DNA of 64,000 bases from a bacterium (GCA_030824495.1 JAVBXP010000016.1:1-64000), one strand, 5' to 3'. Positions 34,431 to 44,807 are shown, counted from the stretch's first letter. Program-made: numbers and translations. The notes: generated by a model not told the origin, from the sequence alone.

Positions 34431-36671
34431 ATGGCGTCCCAAGTTCACGATGGCGGAACTGAAGTGGCGCCCGCCGCGCGGCTATGGCGGGCGTTGCAGT
34501 CGCGCTATGTGCTCGGCGGCGGCTATGCGCTGGCTGCGCTGCTGACGGCGGTGGCGATCCTCCTGGCGGCCTCGCCGCCGGAGACGGGCCCATTGGCGCC
34601 GGCATCCAAGAATATCCTGGCGATCTTGGCCTTTAACTTGGTGCTGATCCTGGCGCTGGCGGCCCAGGTCGGCTTCCGGATCATGGGGATGCTGAAGGCG
34701 CGGTCAAGCGACCCGGCGGCCAGGCTGCATCTACGTTTCGTCACCCTCTTCGCCCTGGCGGCCGTCGCCCCGGCGATGGTGGTGGCGCTGTTCTATACCG
34801 TGCTCGTCAACCGCGGCGTGGAGAACTGGTTCTCCGAGCGAGTTCAGACGGTGGTGGAGAACTCCGCCACGGTGATGCGGTCCTATGTCGAGGATCAGAC
34901 CCGCTTCGTCGAAGAACATGTGTCCCAGATGGCGCAGGACCTGAACCGGGCCGCGCCCGCCTTGCAGGCCAGCCCCGTCACCTTCAGCCACTTCCTGGCC
35001 TACCAGGCCTCCTACCACGCGTTCCCGGCCGCTTATCTGATCGACCGGGAAGGGCGTATCCTGGCGCGCGCCGAAGCGGTTGATGCGCCAAAGTTCCTGG
35101 CCCCGCCGCTGGCGAGTTTCGCCGCCGCCGACGAAGACGCGGTGATCTATGTTTCCACCGACCTGACGCGCGCCCTCTACAAGCTGTCTGCCTATCCGGA
35201 CGCCTATCTCTATGTCACCCGTCCGGTGCAGAAGGGAATCGTCAGCCAGCTCCAGGACGCGTCCAACTCAGTCACCGCCTATCGCGAAGCAGCGGAAAGT
35301 CGGCAACGAATTCAGCGTGTTTTCGCACTTTCCTACATGGAAACCGCCATGCTGGTCCTGGTGGGCGCGGTGTGGCTCGGCATGGGCGCGGCCAGCGCTA
35401 TCTCCGCGCCGGTCGGACGGCTGGTCGTCGCGGCTGGACGCGTCGCCAGTGGCGATCTCAATGCCCGCGTCGACGCCGATAAGGACCCAGAGGAATTGGC
35501 CGTCTTGTCTCGTGCTTTCAATAGCATGACGCATGATCTCCAGGTTCAGCAGGCGGCCTTGAAACGGGCGGGTGACGAGGCCGAAGAGCGGCGGCAATTC
35601 ATCGAGACCGTACTGTCGGAGGTGTCTGCAGGGGTTATCGGCCTGGACGCCGATGGCAGGGTGTCGGCGATCAACCGCCAGGCGGCCGTCCTGCTGGATC
35701 TGGTCCCCAGCCAGGTACATGGCCGGAAGTTGGCCGAGGTGGCGCCGGAACTGGTGGTGATCGCCGAGCACGGGGACATCGCTGGCGAGGCTGAAGAAGA
35801 GGTGGATGTCGTCCGCTCTCGGGAAACCCATCGCCTGCGTGTTCGGGCCAGCCGGTCCGAGGGCGGGCTGGTGCTGACCTTCGATGATATTACGCGCCTG
35901 GTCTCGGCCCAGAGAAACGCCGCCTGGCGCGACGTCGCGCGGCGCATCGCCCATGAGATCAAGAACCCGCTGACTCCCATTCAACTGTCAGCCGAGCGTT
36001 TGCGCCGCAAGTTCCGCAAGGACGTCGCGGAGGAAGACCTCGAGACGTTCGATCGTTGCACGGACACCATCGTGCGGCAGGTGGACGGGATCGGCCGGAT
36101 GGTGGACGAATTCTCGTCGTTCGCCCGTATGCCCGCGCCCAAATTCGCCGACCAGGATGGCGCGGAACTGGTCCGCGCCGCGGTGTTCGCCCAAAGGGTG
36201 GCGAGCCCGGACATCTCGGTGGAACTGGCCGAGCCCGTGCCGGAGGCTGTCATTGTCGCCGACGGCCGGATGCTGACCCAGGCCCTGACCAACGTACTGA
36301 AGAACGCGGCTGAGGCTGTTTCAGCGCGGACCGCGGTTTCGCCGGAGCCAAAGGGCCGGATCGTCGCGCGACTGACCGTCAACGATCAGGGCGTGCAGAT
36401 CGAAGTCGAGGACAACGGCGTGGGCCTGCCCGACAAGGACCGTGATCGGCTGACCGAACCCTATGTGACAACCCGCGAAAAAGGCACGGGGCTAGGTTTG
36501 GCCATCGTCAAACGTATCCTCGAGGATCATGGCGGCGAACTGATTCTGACCGATGCGGTCCAGGGGCAGGGCGCGCGGGCGATCTTGAAACTACCGACGG
36601 CGGCCAAGGCGAAAGCCCCGGCCGACACCGAGCTGGCGCCTGGCGCGGCTCAAGACGCAGGAGTGATATGA
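34431..36671 (+). CDS. ntrY: Nitrogen/redox sensor histidine kinase NtrY
   Basis: NtrY is the membrane sensor partner of NtrX, linked in alphaproteobacteria to nitrogen, redox and envelope control. The 746-residue protein has three or four N-terminal membrane helices (to about residue 140), an extracytoplasmic sensor region, another helix near 310-330, a HAMP domain (about 330-385), a PAS domain (about 395-490) and a kinase core. The core has the histidine in [21 protein letters not shown] box NVLKNAAEA, VEDNGVGLP and KGTGLGLAIVKRI. It overlaps ntrX by 4 nt and diverges from the aroG leader. Confidence 0.95.
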   Translation: MASQVHDGGTEVAPAARLWRALQSRYVLGGGYALAALLTAVAILLAASPPETGPLAPASKNILAILAFNLVLILALAAQVGFRIMGMLKARSSDPAARLHLRFVTLFALAAVAPAMVVALFYTVLVNRGVENWFSERVQTVVENSATVMRSYVEDQTRFVEEHVSQMAQDLNRAAPALQASPVTFSHFLAYQASYHAFPAAYLIDREGRILARAEAVDAPKFLAPPLASFAAADEDAVIYVSTDLTRALYKLSAYPDAYLYVTRPVQKGIVSQLQDASNSVTAYREAAESRQRIQRVFALSYMETAMLVLVGAVWLGMGAASAISAPVGRLVVAAGRVASGDLNARVDADKDPEELAVLSRAFNSMTHDLQVQQAALKRAGDEAEERRQFIETVLSEVSAGVIGLDADGRVSAINRQAAVLLDLVPSQVHGRKLAEVAPELVVIAEHGDIAGEAEEEVDVVRSRETHRLRVRASRSEGGLVLTFDDITRLVSAQRNAAWRDVARRIAHEIKNPLTPIQLSAERLRRKFRKDVAEEDLETFDRCTDTIVRQVDGIGRMVDEFSSFARMPAPKFADQDGAELVRAAVFAQRVASPDISVELAEPVPEAVIVADGRMLTQALTNVLKNAAEAVSARTAVSPEPKGRIVARLTVNDQGVQIEVEDNGVGLPDKDRDRLTEPYVTTREKGTGLGLAIVKRILEDHGGELILTDAVQGQGARAILKLPTAAKAKAPADTELAPGAAQDAGVI

Positions 36672-38062
36672 TGGCGGCCGACGTTCTTGTAGTCGACGAC
36701 GAGGCGGACATTCGCGACCTGGTGGCCGGCATCTTGTCGGACGAAGGCTATGCGGTGCGCACCGCGAACGACTCCGAAAGCGCATTGGCGGCCGTGAAGT
36801 CGCGCAAACCGGCTTTGCTGATCCTCGATATCTGGATGCAAGGTGGCGGGATGGACGGTTTGGAGTTGCTTGACTTGGTCAAGCAACTCGACGCCGACAT
36901 TCCGGTGATCATGATCTCGGGTCACGGCAACATCGAAACCGCTGTGAGCGCGATCAAGCGGGGCGCCTACGAGTTCCTCGAAAAGCCCTTCAAGTCCGAC
37001 CGGCTGCTGCTCTGCGTGGAACGCGCGCTGGAGACCAGCAACCTGAAGCGCGAGAACCGCCGGCTTCGGGCCCAGACCATCCAGCCCGACGGCCTGATCG
37101 GCAAGTCGGTCGTCACCCAGCAGCTGCGCGGGCTGATCGGCAAGCTCGCCTCGGCCAACAGCCGGGTGCTGATCGCCGGCCCGCCGGGATCGGGCAAGGA
37201 GACGGTGGCGCGGTTGATCCACGGCGCCAGCCCGCGCGCTCGCAACGAATTCGTCGCCATCAGCGCCGCCGGCATGACGCCGGAGCGGGTGGATTCGGAG
37301 TTGTTCGGCGAAGAGCTGGAAGGCGGCCGTCCGGCCAAAATCGGCGTGTTCGAACGCGCGCACGGCGGCACGCTCTATCTGGACGAAGTCGCCGACATGC
37401 CGCGCGAGACCCAGAGCCGCATCCTGCGCGTTCTGGTCGAGCAGCGCTTCCGCCGCGTGGGCGGGGACGCCGACGTGCAGGTCGATGTCCGGGTCGTCTC
37501 ATCGACCTCGCGTGACCTACGCGAGGAGATCACCGCCGGCCGGTTCCGCGAGGATCTCTTCCACCGCCTGAACGTGGTGCCGGTGACCGTGCCGGGCTTG
37601 GCCGAGCGGCGTGAGGATATTCCCGAGCTGATCGACTACTTCATCACCCGGATCTGCGAGGCGACCGGCATGTCGCGCCGCCGCCTGGCCGACGATGCCT
37701 TGGCCACTCTGCAGGTGCGGGCCTGGCCGGGCAATCTCAGCCAGCTTCGCAACAATGTGGAGCGGATGCTGATCCTGGCAGCCGGTGATCCCAGCGAGGC
37801 GATCACCGCCGACATGCTGCCGGGCGATGCGGCGATCTCCGATCAGTCGTCGAGCATGAGCGCGGACAAGATCATCGCCCTGCCGCTGCGCGAGGCGCGC
37901 GAGGTTTTCGAGCGCGAATACCTGAACGCCCAGATGCTGCGCTTCTCGGGCAACATCTCCCGGACGGCCGCCTTCATCGGCATGGAGCGCTCGGCGCTGC
38001 ACCGGAAACTCAAGTCGCTGGGCCTGTCAGGCGCCCGGCCGTTGGAAGAAGAGGACGCGTAA
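36668..38062 (+). CDS. ntrX: Response regulator NtrX (no GAFTGA loop)
   Basis: NtrX is the NtrC-family regulator paired with NtrY. The 464-residue protein has a receiver domain with Asp54 in LLILDIWMQGG and Lys in LEKPFKS, an AAA+ domain with Walker A AGPPGSGKE (about 170-178) and Walker B GTLYLDEVADM, and a C-terminal Fis-like helix-turn-helix (RTAAFIGMERSALHRKLKSL). The segment after ELFGEE runs LEGGRPAKIGVFERAHGG without GAFTGA, as is usual for alphaproteobacterial NtrX; it is not expected to drive sigma-54. dat begins 1 nt after its stop. Confidence 0.95.
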   Translation: MMAADVLVVDDEADIRDLVAGILSDEGYAVRTANDSESALAAVKSRKPALLILDIWMQGGGMDGLELLDLVKQLDADIPVIMISGHGNIETAVSAIKRGAYEFLEKPFKSDRLLLCVERALETSNLKRENRRLRAQTIQPDGLIGKSVVTQQLRGLIGKLASANSRVLIAGPPGSGKETVARLIHGASPRARNEFVAISAAGMTPERVDSELFGEELEGGRPAKIGVFERAHGGTLYLDEVADMPRETQSRILRVLVEQRFRRVGGDADVQVDVRVVSSTSRDLREEITAGRFREDLFHRLNVVPVTVPGLAERREDIPELIDYFITRICEATGMSRRRLADDALATLQVRAWPGNLSQLRNNVERMLILAAGDPSEAITADMLPGDAAISDQSSSMSADKIIALPLREAREVFEREYLNAQMLRFSGNISRTAAFIGMERSALHRKLKSLGLSGARPLEEEDA

Positions 38063-38063
38063 G

Positions 38064-38927
38064 TTGGGGCGTATCGCCTATGTGAACGGCCAGTTCGTTC
38101 GGCACGGACAGGCTGTGGTCCACATCGAGGACCGGGGCTACCAACTGGCCGACGCGGTCTATGAGGTCTGGGCGCTGTTTGGCGGCAAGCTGGCCGATCC
38201 GGAGGGGCATTTCGCCCGTCTCGAACGAAGCCTGGGCGAATTGCGCATTCCGATGCCGATGAGCCGTGAGGCCCTAACCATCGTGTTGCGCGAGGCTGTA
38301 CGCCAAAACCGCGTCAGCGAGGGACTGGTCTATCTCCAGGTCGGGCGTGGCGTGGCCACGCGCGGTCATGCCTTTCCCGACGAGCCGGTCCCGCCGAGCA
38401 TCGTGATCACGGTGTCGGCCGTCGATCGGGCCGCGACCGAGGCGAAAGCCGCAAAGGGCGTGAAGGTCGTCACCACTCCGGAAAACCGCTGGGGTCGGTG
38501 CGACATAAAGACCGTCGGCCTGCTCCCCAATGCGCTAGCCAAGCAGGCGGCCAAGGAGCGCGGAGCGGCCGAGGCCTGGTTCGTGGACGACCTTGGCTTC
38601 GTCACCGAAGGCGCGTCCTCCAACGCCTGGATCGTGGACGCCGATGGCACGCTGCGGACCCGTGACACCAACGCCAACATACTGCGGGGCGTGACTCGCC
38701 ACACCTTGCTGGACGTGCTGCGCGAAGAGGGTGTGAAGGTCGATGAGCGGCCCTTCACCCCTGCCGAAGCGGTCGCCGCCAAGGAGGCGTTCATCACTGG
38801 CGCAGGCAGTCTGGTGCTGCCCGTGATCGCGGTCGACGACAAACCTGTTGGGGACGGCGTGGTCGGACCGGTGGCGATGAAGCTCCGTCGCCTCTATATC
38901 GAGCGGGCGAGGGCCACGGCCATCTGA
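38064..38927 (+). CDS. dat: D-amino acid aminotransferase (class IV PLP)
   Basis: This 287-residue fold-type IV aminotransferase probably makes D-glutamate or D-alanine. The pyridoxal-phosphate lysine lies in GRCDIKTVGLLPNALAKQAA. Other family segments are YVNGQFV at the start, HIEDRGYQLADAVYEVW, GVATRGHAFP and FVTEGASSNAWIVD. D-alanine aminotransferase is the best fit; branched-chain aminotransferase is less likely at this length and with the RGxxxADAVYE pattern. The TTG start lies 1 nt after the ntrX stop. Confidence 0.88.
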   Translation: MGRIAYVNGQFVRHGQAVVHIEDRGYQLADAVYEVWALFGGKLADPEGHFARLERSLGELRIPMPMSREALTIVLREAVRQNRVSEGLVYLQVGRGVATRGHAFPDEPVPPSIVITVSAVDRAATEAKAAKGVKVVTTPENRWGRCDIKTVGLLPNALAKQAAKERGAAEAWFVDDLGFVTEGASSNAWIVDADGTLRTRDTNANILRGVTRHTLLDVLREEGVKVDERPFTPAEAVAAKEAFITGAGSLVLPVIAVDDKPVGDGVVGPVAMKLRRLYIERARATAI

Positions 38928-39027
38928 CCGACAGGCGCGATTGCGTCCGTGACGCGGGTCGGTCTAGCCTCACTCGTGTGTGTGGGGGGCGTCTTGCCCT
39001 CCGAATTAGAACAAAGGGCGACAAGCC

Positions 39028-39279
39028 ATGTCCAACAACGAAAAGAAACAAAACCTCCAGGACACGTTCCTGAACAGCGTCCGCAAATCGAAGACGCCGC
39101 TGACCATCTTCCTCGTAAACGGCGTCAAGCTGCAGGGCGTGGTGAGCTGGTTCGACAATTTCTGCGTGCTGTTGCGCCGCGACGGCCAGTCGCAACTGGT
39201 CTACAAGCACGCCATCTCCACCATCATGCCGGCTCAACCCGTTCAGTTGTATGAGCCCGCGGAAGACGACGCGGATTGA
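39028..39279 (+). CDS. hfq: RNA chaperone Hfq
   Basis: Hfq is a hexameric Sm-like protein that helps small RNAs pair with mRNAs. The 83-residue protein has the Sm1 motif [20 protein letters not shown] (start of fold), [19 protein letters not shown], and the Sm2 signature [11 protein letters not shown] short acidic tail ends the protein. The stop codon TGA overlaps the TTG start of hflX by 3 nt, a tight hfq-hflX coupling. A 100-bp gap before it probably holds the promoter. Confidence 0.98.
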   Translation: MSNNEKKQNLQDTFLNSVRKSKTPLTIFLVNGVKLQGVVSWFDNFCVLLRRDGQSQLVYKHAISTIMPAQPVQLYEPAEDDAD

Positions 39280-40592
39280 CCTCAAAGTCCATTGATCGTG
39301 AAGCCCCTCCCCAAAAGGCGCTTGTCATCCATCCCGAACGTGACGCCCGCGGCTCGCCTCGGAGCTCCAAGGCGCGCCTGGACGAGGCGGTGGGCCTCGC
39401 CGAGGCCCTCGATCTCGATATTCGCGACGCGATCACCGCGCCGTTGCGCAAGCGCACGCCTGCGACCCTGTTCGGCAGCGGCAAGGTCATCGAGATCGGG
39501 GAGCTCTGCTTCCAGCTCGACGTTGACGTCGCCGTCGTCGATGACGCCCTGACGCCTGTCCAGCAACGCAATCTGGAAAAGGCCTGGCAGGTCAAGGTTA
39601 TGGACCGCACGGGCATGATCCTCGAGATCTTCGCCCGCCGCGCCAGGACCCGTGAGGGCATCCTGCAGGTCGAACTGGCGAGGCTCTCGTATGAGCGCTC
39701 GCGCCTGGTTCGCACCTGGACCCACCTTGAACGCCAACGGGGCGGCTTCGGAGTCATGGGCGGCCCCGGCGAAACCCAGATCGAGACCGACCGTCGCTTG
39801 CTGGCCGAGAAAATCGGCAAGCTGAAACGCGAGTTGGTCGAGGTGCGCCGCACGCGCAACCTGCAGCGCGGGGCGCGCCAGCGCCATCCGTTCCCGGCCG
39901 TCGCCCTGGTCGGCTACACCAACGCCGGCAAGTCGACGCTGTTCAACCGGCTGACCAACGCCGAGGTGGTGGCCGAGGACATGCTGTTCGCCACCCTTGA
40001 TCCCACGCTGCGAATGCTGAGCTTGCCTGATGGTCGGCCGGCGATCCTGTCGGACACGGTCGGCTTCATCTCCGACCTGCCTCACGAACTGGTCGAATCC
40101 TTCCGCGCCACCCTTGAGGAGGTGAAGGAGGCCGACGTCATCCTGCACGTCCGCGATATCGCCAGCGAGAACAGCGACGCTGAAGCCGCCGATGTGCGGG
40201 CGGTGTTGTCCCGCCTGGGGATCGAGGTCGCGGACCGCAACTTCGTCGAGGTCTGGAACAAGGCCGACCTCGTCGATGCGGAAACCCGCGAGCACCTAGA
40301 GGGCGACGCGCGACGCTCCAACCCGCCGGCGGTCCTGGTGTCAGCGGTCAGCGGGGAGGGCTGCGAAGCCCTACTCGAGACCATTGCTCGCCTAGTCGAC
40401 GATGCACCTCCGGTCTCGGTCTATGCGACGCCCGCCCAGGGCGCCGCGGTGGCCTGGCTTTACCGCCACGGCCGGGTGCTTGACCGGATTGAGGACGACG
40501 AAGGCGGTGTGCGGCTTGCCGTTCGCCTGGAGCCCCAGGCTCTGGGGCAGTTTGAGCAACTGTACCCGAAGGTTGACCTGAGCCCGCTCTAG
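39276..40592 (+). CDS. hflX: GTPase HflX
   Basis: HflX is a ribosome-associated GTPase that helps rescue stalled or heat-damaged ribosomes. The 438-residue protein has the N-terminal HflX domain with a glycine-rich nucleotide-binding region ([30 protein letters not shown]) and a G domain with G1 [12 protein letters not shown]3 [10 protein letters not shown] and G4 NKADL. The TTG start at 39276 overlaps the hfq stop, implying translational coupling. It converges on mazG with a 14-bp gap. Confidence 0.96.
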   Translation: MTSKSIDREAPPQKALVIHPERDARGSPRSSKARLDEAVGLAEALDLDIRDAITAPLRKRTPATLFGSGKVIEIGELCFQLDVDVAVVDDALTPVQQRNLEKAWQVKVMDRTGMILEIFARRARTREGILQVELARLSYERSRLVRTWTHLERQRGGFGVMGGPGETQIETDRRLLAEKIGKLKRELVEVRRTRNLQRGARQRHPFPAVALVGYTNAGKSTLFNRLTNAEVVAEDMLFATLDPTLRMLSLPDGRPAILSDTVGFISDLPHELVESFRATLEEVKEADVILHVRDIASENSDAEAADVRAVLSRLGIEVADRNFVEVWNKADLVDAETREHLEGDARRSNPPAVLVSAVSGEGCEALLETIARLVDDAPPVSVYATPAQGAAVAWLYRHGRVLDRIEDDEGGVRLAVRLEPQALGQFEQLYPKVDLSPL

Positions 40593-40606
40593 CTGAGGGC
40601 TGAGCG

Positions 40607-41422
40607 CTACTCTGCCTTCTCGGTAGCCTTCGCCGCGTCCCACAAGGCGTCCATCTCGGCGAGATCGGAGTCGTTCGGCGTCTTCCCGCGCGCGGCGAGT
40701 TCGGCCTCGATGAACTGGAAGCGCCGCGCGAACTTGGCGTTGGTCGAGCGTAAGGCGTCTTCCGGTTCCAGGTCGAGCTTGCGGGCGAGGTTGGCGCAGA
40801 CAAACAGGATGTCGCCGAGTTCGTCGCGCATCTTGGCCTTGTCGCCCGCCGCGATCTCGGCCTCCAGTTCGGCGGTCTCCTCGCGCAGCTTGTCGAAGAT
40901 GAACGACACGTCGGGCCAGTCGAAGCCGACGCGGCCGGCGCGCGCCGTGAGCTTTACGGCCCGGGTCAGGGCGGGAAGGCCGGTCGGAACGTCGTCCAGC
41001 AGGCTCTTGTTCTTCCCCTTGGTCGCGCGCTCCTGAGCCTTGATGACTTCCCAGGCCTGAGTCTGCTCGGCGCTGGTGCGCTGGCTTTCCGGCCCAAAGA
41101 CATGGGGATGTCGGCGGATCATCTTTTCGGAAATGGCGTTCGCCACGTCGTCGAAGGCGAAGGCGCCTTGCTCCTCGCCCATCCGGCTATGGAAGACCAC
41201 CTGCAACAGCAGGTCGCCCAATTCCTCGCGAAGGTCGTTGAGATCGCCGCGCTCGATGGCGTCGGCGACCTCATAGGCTTCCTCCACCGTGTAGGGCGCG
41301 ATGGTCGCGAAGTTCTGCTCCAGGTCCCAGGCGCAACCCGTCTGCGGGTCGCGCAGCCTCGCCATGATGGCGATCAACCGGTCGATGGGCTTTTCATCAC
41401 TCGGCGGGGCGGACAGCGACAT
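40607..41422 (-). CDS. mazG: Nucleoside triphosphate pyrophosphohydrolase MazG
   Basis: MazG hydrolyses nucleoside triphosphates to monophosphates, cleaning the pool or lowering alarmone effects. The 271-residue protein has two MazG repeats. The first contains AWDLEQNFATIAPYTVEEAYEVADAIE (seen as adjacent segments) with the EExxE metal site and LREELGDLLLQVVFHSRM. The second contains KLREETAELEAEIAAGDKAK and MRDELGDILFVCANLARKL. The ATG region overlaps the end of the upstream MFS gene by 26 bp. Confidence 0.95.
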   Translation of the reverse strand: MSLSAPPSDEKPIDRLIAIMARLRDPQTGCAWDLEQNFATIAPYTVEEAYEVADAIERGDLNDLREELGDLLLQVVFHSRMGEEQGAFAFDDVANAISEKMIRRHPHVFGPESQRTSAEQTQAWEVIKAQERATKGKNKSLLDDVPTGLPALTRAVKLTARAGRVGFDWPDVSFIFDKLREETAELEAEIAAGDKAKMRDELGDILFVCANLARKLDLEPEDALRSTNAKFARRFQFIEAELAARGKTPNDSDLAEMDALWDAAKATEKAE

Positions 41423-42821
41423 TGACTTCCTTGGTCAGCAACGGCTCGGAGCCCATTTCGGGCGCGGCGTCGGCGAGGCCGGGCTCCTTCATATCGCGCG
41501 CCGCCAAACCTGCGCGAATCTCAGCATGGCGCTCTGCGGTCAGCGGGAAGCCCCAGACGATAAAGCTGGCGACGATCGACATGCCGGCGGGGACTGCCGC
41601 GAAGAGCACGGCGAGGCCTTGCAGGCCAGTGTCCACGCCTTGTCCCTTGGGGTCAAAGCCCATTAGTTGCAGCAGCGGGAAGGTGATGAAGATCGCCGCG
41701 GCTGACCCGATTTTCACTGTGCCGGACAGGATCGCATAGAGCAGGCCGGTGCGATCGACACCGCTGGCCAGCCGCTCTTCGTCGCCGATATCGGCCATCA
41801 TGGCCCGCAGCAGGAACGCGCCAGCGGCGTAGGGTACGCCGATCATGAACATCAGCACTGCAGCCGGGAGCATCCCGCCCTGCGGGATCATCAGCGAGCA
41901 CATGGTCAGGCCCGCATAGACGATGCCTGAGACGGCCAGGGCCTTGTGCTTGGAAATCTTGTACGAGAGCCAGGTCCACAGCGGCGCGCCGACCAGGCCG
42001 CCTATGAAGTAGATCAGCAGCAGCAGGCTGGCCTCAGCGTGGCTGAAGCCTTTCACCCGACCAAAGAAGAAGAAGAACAGGGCGCCCGTGATCGCCGGAC
42101 CGGTGCCGATCAGCAGGTCAGCGACCAGGATTCGGACCACCGAAGGCCGCTTGAAGAGCGCCAGATACTCACGGAAGCCGGACTTCTTGACCTCGGAGAC
42201 CACCTGCGGCTCAGGCACCTTCCATAGGGCGAGCGCAACGGTGATGGGCATCAGGATGACGATGAACCAACCCATGGCCTGCACTCCGGACCCATGCCCC
42301 TTGAAGCCCAGCAAGGGCAGCAGAGCGGGCAGGGTGAGCACCAGGATCATGCCGACGACGTTGCCGGCCTGCCACCACCCGTAGATCCTTGATCGCTGGT
42401 CGTATTGCGGCGAGAGCACCGCGGCCCAGGCCAACTGCGACAGGCCGGCGATCGAGACGCCGGCATAGACCACCAGCAGCCAGAGCCAGAGGTAGAGGCT
42501 GCTCACGCCAGGCTTGGCCATGAACAGCATGTACGAGGCCAGCATCAGGATCGGCGCGCTGATCGCGAACCAAAGCTTGAACCGCCCGAAGCGCGAACGG
42601 GTGCGGTCCATCACGCCGCCGATATAGGGGTCGAAGGCCATGTCGAGCAGGCGCACCGCCCCGAAGGCCGCGCCGACCGAGGCCAGGCTCAGCCCTAGCT
42701 GGTTGGAGTAGTATTCGGGAAGGTAGACCACGAGCGGCAGCCCAAGGCCGGCCAGCGGAAGACATGGGGCGGCCAGCGCCGCCAGAGTCCAATTGGAACG
42801 CCGGTCCGCCTTGGCGGTCAT
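41397..42821 (-). CDS. GPH-type MFS sugar transporter
   Basis: This 474-residue membrane protein has about 12 hydrophobic helices and the features of the glycoside-pentoside-hexuronide:cation symporter family: DMAFDPYIGGVMDRTRSRFGR (given here as the start of loop 2-3) and a DUF-MelB-like WLSYKISKHKAL loop. It probably brings in a sugar or glycoside together with a cation. Caulobacteraceae carry many such transporters, and the substrate cannot be named. It reads into mazG with a 26-bp overlap. Confidence 0.85.
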   Translation of the reverse strand: MTAKADRRSNWTLAALAAPCLPLAGLGLPLVVYLPEYYSNQLGLSLASVGAAFGAVRLLDMAFDPYIGGVMDRTRSRFGRFKLWFAISAPILMLASYMLFMAKPGVSSLYLWLWLLVVYAGVSIAGLSQLAWAAVLSPQYDQRSRIYGWWQAGNVVGMILVLTLPALLPLLGFKGHGSGVQAMGWFIVILMPITVALALWKVPEPQVVSEVKKSGFREYLALFKRPSVVRILVADLLIGTGPAITGALFFFFFGRVKGFSHAEASLLLLIYFIGGLVGAPLWTWLSYKISKHKALAVSGIVYAGLTMCSLMIPQGGMLPAAVLMFMIGVPYAAGAFLLRAMMADIGDEERLASGVDRTGLLYAILSGTVKIGSAAAIFITFPLLQLMGFDPKGQGVDTGLQGLAVLFAAVPAGMSIVASFIVWGFPLTAERHAEIRAGLAARDMKEPGLADAAPEMGSEPLLTKEVNVAVRPAE

Positions 42822-42913
42822 CTTACTCTTCCCTTACGACGCCCGACCTAAACGCTTCGGTGCGCGGCGCGGATCAGACAGCGCTCGGTTCTGAGAGGCA
42901 AGGCCTATCGGCG

Positions 42914-43414
42914 TTATCGGCGCGCGTAAACGTCACCCCTGCCGAGCTGAAACGCGAACCGATCAATCGCCCGGCCAGCGTCTGACCAGGTCGTGGTGAG
43001 CTTAGCCTGACGGATGTCGCTTTCGTACCAGCGATAGCGAACCGGCGTGACATGGCCGTCGACGGAAATCGCCTGGCCTTCGATGGCGGCCCCGCCCGTG
43101 CCAAAGCTCTCGAAGGAGAGCCCGGGCCGGTCGCCGAGTTGCTTGAAGGTCGGGCGGTTCGGGCGGGCGTCGACCAGGGTCAGTTCCACGCGGCCGCCGG
43201 CCAGGACGCCGGTACGGTCCAGTTCGCGTTCGACATCCTTCTTAAGGTCGTCGGCGAGACGTTGGACGTCGCGGAGGCCGTAGTCGTCGGCGGCCTTCTT
43301 CTGCAGCTCGGGGCTGAGCTTCACCTCCACAATGGTCGTCGATAGCGGCTCAGCCGCATTAGCGGACCCGGCCAGCGCCAGGGTTGCGAAGGTGGCTAGA
43401 AGCACGGCGCGCAT
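42914..43414 (-). CDS. Exported DUF3016-family protein
   Basis: The ATG at 43414 gives a 166-residue protein with a clear Sec signal peptide (MRAVLLATFATLALAGSANA, cleavage before AEP). The mature part resembles DUF3016 proteins: DDYGLRDVQRLADDLKKDVE is a charged helix, followed by beta-rich DARPNRPTFKQLGDRPGLS, a repeated G-G-A region and RYRWYESDIRQAK near the end. Function is unknown; a periplasmic location is inferred. It stands alone between the GPH transporter and yegP. Confidence 0.75.
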   Translation of the reverse strand: MRAVLLATFATLALAGSANAAEPLSTTIVEVKLSPELQKKAADDYGLRDVQRLADDLKKDVERELDRTGVLAGGRVELTLVDARPNRPTFKQLGDRPGLSFESFGTGGAAIEGQAISVDGHVTPVRYRWYESDIRQAKLTTTWSDAGRAIDRFAFQLGRGDVYARR

Positions 43415-43581
43415 GGCGGTCTCCTGGGCTGAAGGGGCGATATCGGAGCCTGCAAAATCTCGCTGGAGCGTGGCCGTACTATGGCGGCCACCCGACGGAT
43501 CAGGCTTGACCTTGCCCGGACGGCGCCCAAGTCTGCGCCTGGGGCGAGTGAGATAGTTCAACGGTCCAATGGAGACGACCA

Positions 43582-43758
43582 GTGGCGCATAAGTTCGAGA
43601 TTTACAAAGACAAGGCTGGCGAGTTCCGGGTTCGCTTCAAGTACAACAGCGAAGTGATCTTCGCGACCGAGGGCTATGCGTCCAAGGCCAGCGCCCAGAA
43701 TGCGATCGAGTCCATCAAGAAGAACGGTCCCGAAGCGCCGACCGAAGACAACTCCTAG
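43582..43758 (+). CDS. YegP family protein (DUF1508)
   Basis: This 58-codon gene starts with GTG at 43582, nine bases after a GGAG ribosome-binding site. The protein reads [19 protein letters not shown], then [20 protein letters not shown] and ESIKKNG, which is the characteristic single DUF1508/YegP repeat (YKDKxGExRWRLK, ILxSEGYxSKxxAxxGI). The molecular role of the family is not known. The stop shares CTAG with the convergent LLM gene. Confidence 0.88.
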   Translation: MAHKFEIYKDKAGEFRVRFKYNSEVIFATEGYASKASAQNAIESIKKNGPEAPTEDNS

Positions 43759-44768
43759 GCCGGGACGACCGCCAGGCGCGCGAGTTCATCGCGCGCCTCG
43801 GCGGTGATCTCGAAGGATCTGACCCGTGCGGCATGATCATAGATCTGCGCGGTGACCATCAGCTCATCGGCGCCCGTGCGCTTGACGAAATCCGCCAGAC
43901 CCTGCCGAACACGGTCTGGCCCGCCGACAATCGAACAGCTCAAACTCTGGCGCAGCATCGGTCCGCCGATTTCGTCGAGCTGTCGGTGCGGGTCGTCGAC
44001 AGGCCGGGGCAGCGGCCCCGGACGCCCTTGGCCCAGATTGATGAAAGCCTGCTTGAGCGAGGTGAAAAGCCGCTCGGCTTCCTCGTCGGTTTCGGCCGCG
44101 GTCACATTGACCCCCAGCATCACATAGGGCTTGGCCAGATGCTCGGACGGGCGGAATTGGCTACGATATATGGCCAAAGCCGGCTCAAGTTGGCTGGGCG
44201 CGAAATGCGAGGCGAAGGCGTAAGGCAGGCCGAGCATGGCGGCGAGTTGGGCGCCGTAGGTGCTGGAGCCCAGGATCCAGAAGTCCACGTCGAGACCGGC
44301 GCCAGGCACCGCCTGGATCTGCTGGCCCGGCAGCGCGGGTTTGAAATAGTCCATCAACTCGATGACATCGCGAGGAAACTGGTCAACGTCTCCGGGCAGA
44401 TTGCGACGCAGAGCCCTGGCGGTCGCCTGATCCGAGCCTGGAGCCCGGCCAAGGCCCAGATCGATCCGCCCTGGATAGAGAGCGGCCAGGGTGCCGAACT
44501 GCTCGGCGATCACGAGCGGCGCGTGGTTGGGCAACATGACCCCGCCGGCGCCCACGCGGATCGTGGAGGTCCCGCCGGCCACATGGCCGATCACCACGGC
44601 GGTCGCGGCGCTGGCCACCCCGGTCATGTTGTGGTGCTCCGCCAGCCAGTAGCGATGATAGCCCAGCCGTTCGGCATGCTGGGCTAGGTCGCGCGTGTTG
44701 CTGAGGGACTGGGCCGCGCTACCGCCTTCGACGATGGGCGACAAATCTAGAACCGAGAGATCAACCAT
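43755..44768 (-). CDS. LLM-class flavin-dependent oxidoreductase (luciferase-like)
   Basis: This 337-residue protein has the luciferase-like monooxygenase barrel. The MsnO8-type signature is visible: LSVLDLSPI at the start, [42 protein letters not shown] and [12 protein letters not shown]. It probably uses reduced flavin to oxidise a small molecule; the substrate is not predictable. It stands alone, about 40 bp downstream of the flagellin gene on the same strand. Confidence 0.9.
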   Translation of the reverse strand: MVDLSVLDLSPIVEGGSAAQSLSNTRDLAQHAERLGYHRYWLAEHHNMTGVASAATAVVIGHVAGGTSTIRVGAGGVMLPNHAPLVIAEQFGTLAALYPGRIDLGLGRAPGSDQATARALRRNLPGDVDQFPRDVIELMDYFKPALPGQQIQAVPGAGLDVDFWILGSSTYGAQLAAMLGLPYAFASHFAPSQLEPALAIYRSQFRPSEHLAKPYVMLGVNVTAAETDEEAERLFTSLKQAFINLGQGRPGPLPRPVDDPHRQLDEIGGPMLRQSLSCSIVGGPDRVRQGLADFVKRTGADELMVTAQIYDHAARVRSFEITAEARDELARLAVVPA

Positions 44769-44807
44769 CAGCGGGATATAGGGGCTCGGCGGCCGATGGC
44801 GAGGGGG

